Below, one piece after another: positions 61,857-64,000 of a stretch of 64,000 nt of DNA. The position numbers were made by a program, and so were the translations under genes. The DNA comes from CAYRDC01 sp964422925 (GTDB lineage Bacteria > Bacteroidota > Bacteroidia > Chitinophagales > S012-47), in NCBI GenBank assembly GCA_964422925.1, contig CAYRDC010000006.1, forward strand, positions 75,092 to 139,091. The letters run 5' to 3'. The notes under the pieces were generated by a model, which worked only from the letters and a program-made list of their open reading frames with translations, did not search any database and was not told the DNA's origin. Within the stretch, counting starts at the first letter, position 1; each line of letters opens with the position of its first letter.

Positions 61857-63617
61857 ATGGCTTATACACGCTTATTTGATATTCTGCCGCACCAATTGGA
61901 AAATTATTCGAAGGAAGTAGCGCTTGCCTGCAAAGAAAACGGCCGGTGGAAGACCTACAGTACGCAGGAGTGCCTCGACATTATCAAAAAAATGAGTCTC
62001 GGCCTGATGGAACTGGGCGTACGCATAGACGATAAATTAGCCATCATTGCCGAAAACCGTCCGGAATGGAACTTCACCGATCTGGCCATCCTGCAGCTCG
62101 GAGCGGTGGATGTACCCATCTACCCAACCATCAGCCCGCGGGAATACGAATTTATCTTTAACCATGCCGAAGTGAAATATTGCTTTGTGGGGAATGCCGA
62201 ATTACTGGAAAAAGTCAACCAGATAAAAAGCAATGTACCCACATTGAAGGATATTTTCAGCTTTGACCGCCTGGAGGGCTGCCGCCACTGGAGCGAGCTG
62301 CTCGACATGGCCGATGAAAGCCGCAACGAGGAACTGGAAGCCATCAAAGCCTCCATTGACCCCGGAAGCCTGGCCACCCTGATCTACACCAGCGGTACCA
62401 CCGGCAACCCGAAAGGAGTCATGCTGTCGCACAACAACCTCACTTCCAATATCCGCGACACGGTAAAGGTGCTTCCGCTGAACAACACGCACCGGTGCCT
62501 GAGTTTCCTGCCCCTGTGCCACAGCTTTGAGCGGATGGTGTCTTACACCTACATGTCGCTGGGTGTATCGATTTACTATGCCGAGAGCATGGAAACCATC
62601 GGGGAAAACCTTAAGGAAGTGAAACCGCACTTCTTCACCACGGTGCCCCGCCTGCTGGAGAAAGTGTATGAAAAAATAATCGCCAAAGGCCTGGAACTGT
62701 CCGGCATTAAAAAAGCCTTGTTTTTCTGGGCCCTGAACCTGGGCATGAAATATGACGAACAGGGCAAAAACGGTGCGTGGTACAATTTCAGGCTGGGCAT
62801 TGCCCGCAAGCTGATTTTCAGCAAATGGCGCGAAGCCCTGGGCGGGGAGATCATCGGCATCGTGACGGGCGCTGCCGCCCTGCAGCTTCGTCTGGCCCGG
62901 GTCTTCAACGCGGCCGGCATCAAGGTGCGCGAAGGCTACGGGCAAACCGAATCGAGCCCGGTGCTTACCATCAACCGCTTCGAGGAAGGCGGCTATTACC
63001 TTGGCACCGTGGGTCCGGCCATTCCCGGGGTGGAACTGAAAATTGCCGACAATGGCGAAATCCTGGCCCGCGGGGAAAACGTGATGCTCGGCTATTATAA
63101 AAACCCGGAACAAACAGCCGAAACCCTGCGGGACGGCTGGCTGCATACCGGTGACGTGGGTGTGTTCGTGGAAGGGAGATTCCTGAAAATCACCGACCGG
63201 GTCAAACAACTGTTCAAGACTTCGGGCGGGAAATACGTGGCTCCGCAACCCATTGAAAACAAAATGGTGGAGTCCTTCTTCATTGAGCAGATCATGGTCA
63301 TTGGCGAAAACCGCAAATTCGTAAGTGCCCTGGTGCAGCCGGCTTTCGACAGCATCCGCGAATGGGGCAAAAACCACGGGCTGAACTTTACTTCCAACGA
63401 GGAAATTGCCCGTTCAAAGGAAGTGATCAGCAAAATTGCCAGCGAAATAGAGGAGCGCAACCCGGAATTCAGCCATGTGGAACAAATCAAGGCTTTCCGC
63501 CTGGTGCCCGATGTGTGGAGCATCGACAGCGGGGAGATGACCCCGACCATGAAACTGAAACGCAGGGTGGTGCTCGAAAAATACAAGAACCTGATAGAGG
63601 AAATCTACAGCGAATAA
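61857..63617 (+). CDS. Long-chain fatty acid-CoA ligase (AMP-dependent synthetase)
   Basis: A 586-residue adenylate-forming enzyme that activates fatty acids to acyl-CoA. Motifs are TLIYTSGTTGNPKGVMLSHN (A3), EGYGQTESSPVLTINRFEEG (A5), GWLHTGDVGVFVEGRFLKIT (A7) and TDRVKQLFKTSGGKYVAPQP (A8). The FadD15-like signature FLPLCHSFERMVSYTYMSLG supports long-chain specificity. With the acyl-CoA dehydrogenase/ETF operon at 13.1-16.8 kb it would feed fatty-acid oxidation. It starts with ATG at 61857. Confidence 0.92.
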   Translation: MAYTRLFDILPHQLENYSKEVALACKENGRWKTYSTQECLDIIKKMSLGLMELGVRIDDKLAIIAENRPEWNFTDLAILQLGAVDVPIYPTISPREYEFIFNHAEVKYCFVGNAELLEKVNQIKSNVPTLKDIFSFDRLEGCRHWSELLDMADESRNEELEAIKASIDPGSLATLIYTSGTTGNPKGVMLSHNNLTSNIRDTVKVLPLNNTHRCLSFLPLCHSFERMVSYTYMSLGVSIYYAESMETIGENLKEVKPHFFTTVPRLLEKVYEKIIAKGLELSGIKKALFFWALNLGMKYDEQGKNGAWYNFRLGIARKLIFSKWREALGGEIIGIVTGAAALQLRLARVFNAAGIKVREGYGQTESSPVLTINRFEEGGYYLGTVGPAIPGVELKIADNGEILARGENVMLGYYKNPEQTAETLRDGWLHTGDVGVFVEGRFLKITDRVKQLFKTSGGKYVAPQPIENKMVESFFIEQIMVIGENRKFVSALVQPAFDSIREWGKNHGLNFTSNEEIARSKEVISKIASEIEERNPEFSHVEQIKAFRLVPDVWSIDSGEMTPTMKLKRRVVLEKYKNLIEEIYSE

Positions 63618-63650
63618 GCCCCACCGCTGCCGGGCGGGCGGTTCACGGCC

Positions 63651-64000
63651 TCACTTCGTTTTAACCCAGGACAGCGTGCGCAGGAAACCCTGCCCCTTTA
63701 CCGCGATGCGGTATATACCCGCCTCAGGCGGAAGGTACGGCAAAGGAAGGGAAGAGGAACCGGCCGGAACCACGTAATCTCCCTCCCACAGGACCCTGCC
63801 CAGGGCATCGGTTAAATCAATATGTACCTTCCCGGAACGGACAGCCGTGAAAACAAGCCGCGCGGAAATGCTGCCCGGATTGGGGTAAACGGTAACCCGG
63901 AAGCCCGGATTCGTGAGGGAATGGCTCCCCACACATCCCACCTTTACCGTCTGGTACACACTGTCGCGGCAGCCTTCCAGGTTCTCCACCACCAGCTTCG
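63651..64000 (-). CDS. T9SS type A sorting domain protein, C-terminal part only
   Basis: The C-terminal about 115 residues of a gene that continues past the right edge. The frame is open to the edge; a GTG at 63992 is not taken as a start because the coding pattern continues beyond it. The visible part reads NLEGCRDSVYQTVKVGCVG, the end of an adhesin-like repeat, followed by VTVYPNPGSISARLVFTAV, VHIDLTDALGRVLWEGDYVV and AGIYRIAVKGQGFLRTLSWV, a type A sorting domain. The full protein is likely a large surface protein. Confidence 0.8.
   Translation of the reverse strand, partial: KLVVENLEGCRDSVYQTVKVGCVGSHSLTNPGFRVTVYPNPGSISARLVFTAVRSGKVHIDLTDALGRVLWEGDYVVPAGSSSLPLPYLPPEAGIYRIAVKGQGFLRTLSWVKTK

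Noticed and set aside
1..64000. CRISPR array or integrase/transposase gene
   Set aside because: I looked for regular spaced repeats and for recombinase motifs and found none; the only tandem repeats are the tRNA-Asp copies and the adhesin repeats.

Overview
The window looks like a chromosomal segment of a Bacteroidota bacterium with a type IX secretion system (T9SS). The signs seen are proteins ending in T9SS type A or type B sorting domains, Bacteroidota-restricted families (DUF4835, DUF2279, DUF5916, the Rpb6-like omega subunit), the gene order bamD-rpoZ-coaBC-DUF4835-recN, and promoters with the Bacteroidota -7 box TAnnTTTG just ahead of start codons. Genus or species cannot be read from the sequence.

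Region 1 to about 4.1 kb is accessory DNA. It is visibly more AT-rich than the rest. It holds what may be the first codons of a type I restriction methylase running off the left edge, a lipoprotein gene broken by one in-frame TAG, and an AbiE-type abortive-infection toxin/antitoxin pair whose antitoxin frame has no usable start codon. This region ends at an intact tRNA-Asp, upstream of which (minus strand) lie two 144-bp tandem tRNA-Asp-derived pseudogenes carrying internal palindromes.

From 4.2 kb on the DNA is a typical core chromosome. 4.2-13.1 kb: accA, a DUF6913-like gene, dapA; an SPT-like PLP enzyme; bamD, rpoZ, coaBC, DUF4835 and recN. 13.1-17.8 kb: acyl-CoA dehydrogenase with etfA/etfB, and fabI. 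18.1-25 kb: two T9SS cargo proteins, the second a 1676-residue adhesin with 15 repeats. 25-31.7 kb: clpC, a STAS protein, ribonuclease Z, a sigma-54 response regulator, a YwqK-like protein and the RNase P RNA. 31.7-41.7 kb: an Smr protein, a methyltransferase, DUF2279, a phosphohexomutase, a DUF5916 outer-membrane protein, a hydrolase-like pseudoenzyme, pcm, smpB, a thioesterase and a CoA-binding protein. 41.8-50 kb: dihydrolipoamide acyltransferase, an M16 peptidase, dnaX, a lipoprotein and purD. 50-64 kb: secA, deoC, a SPOR protein, an M20 peptidase, cysC-cysD-cysN (activated sulfate), a DUF4625 lipoprotein, a PaaN-type aldehyde dehydrogenase, an outer-membrane protein, a long-chain acyl-CoA ligase and the C-terminal end of another T9SS protein at the right edge.

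Functional links: accA and fabI make fatty acids; acyl-CoA ligase, acyl-CoA dehydrogenase and ETF activate and oxidise them; bamD, secA and the T9SS cargo belong to envelope biogenesis and export; clpC, smpB, rnpB and pcm handle RNA and protein quality control. The least ordinary part is the tRNA-Asp/AbiE locus at 1.5-4.1 kb.
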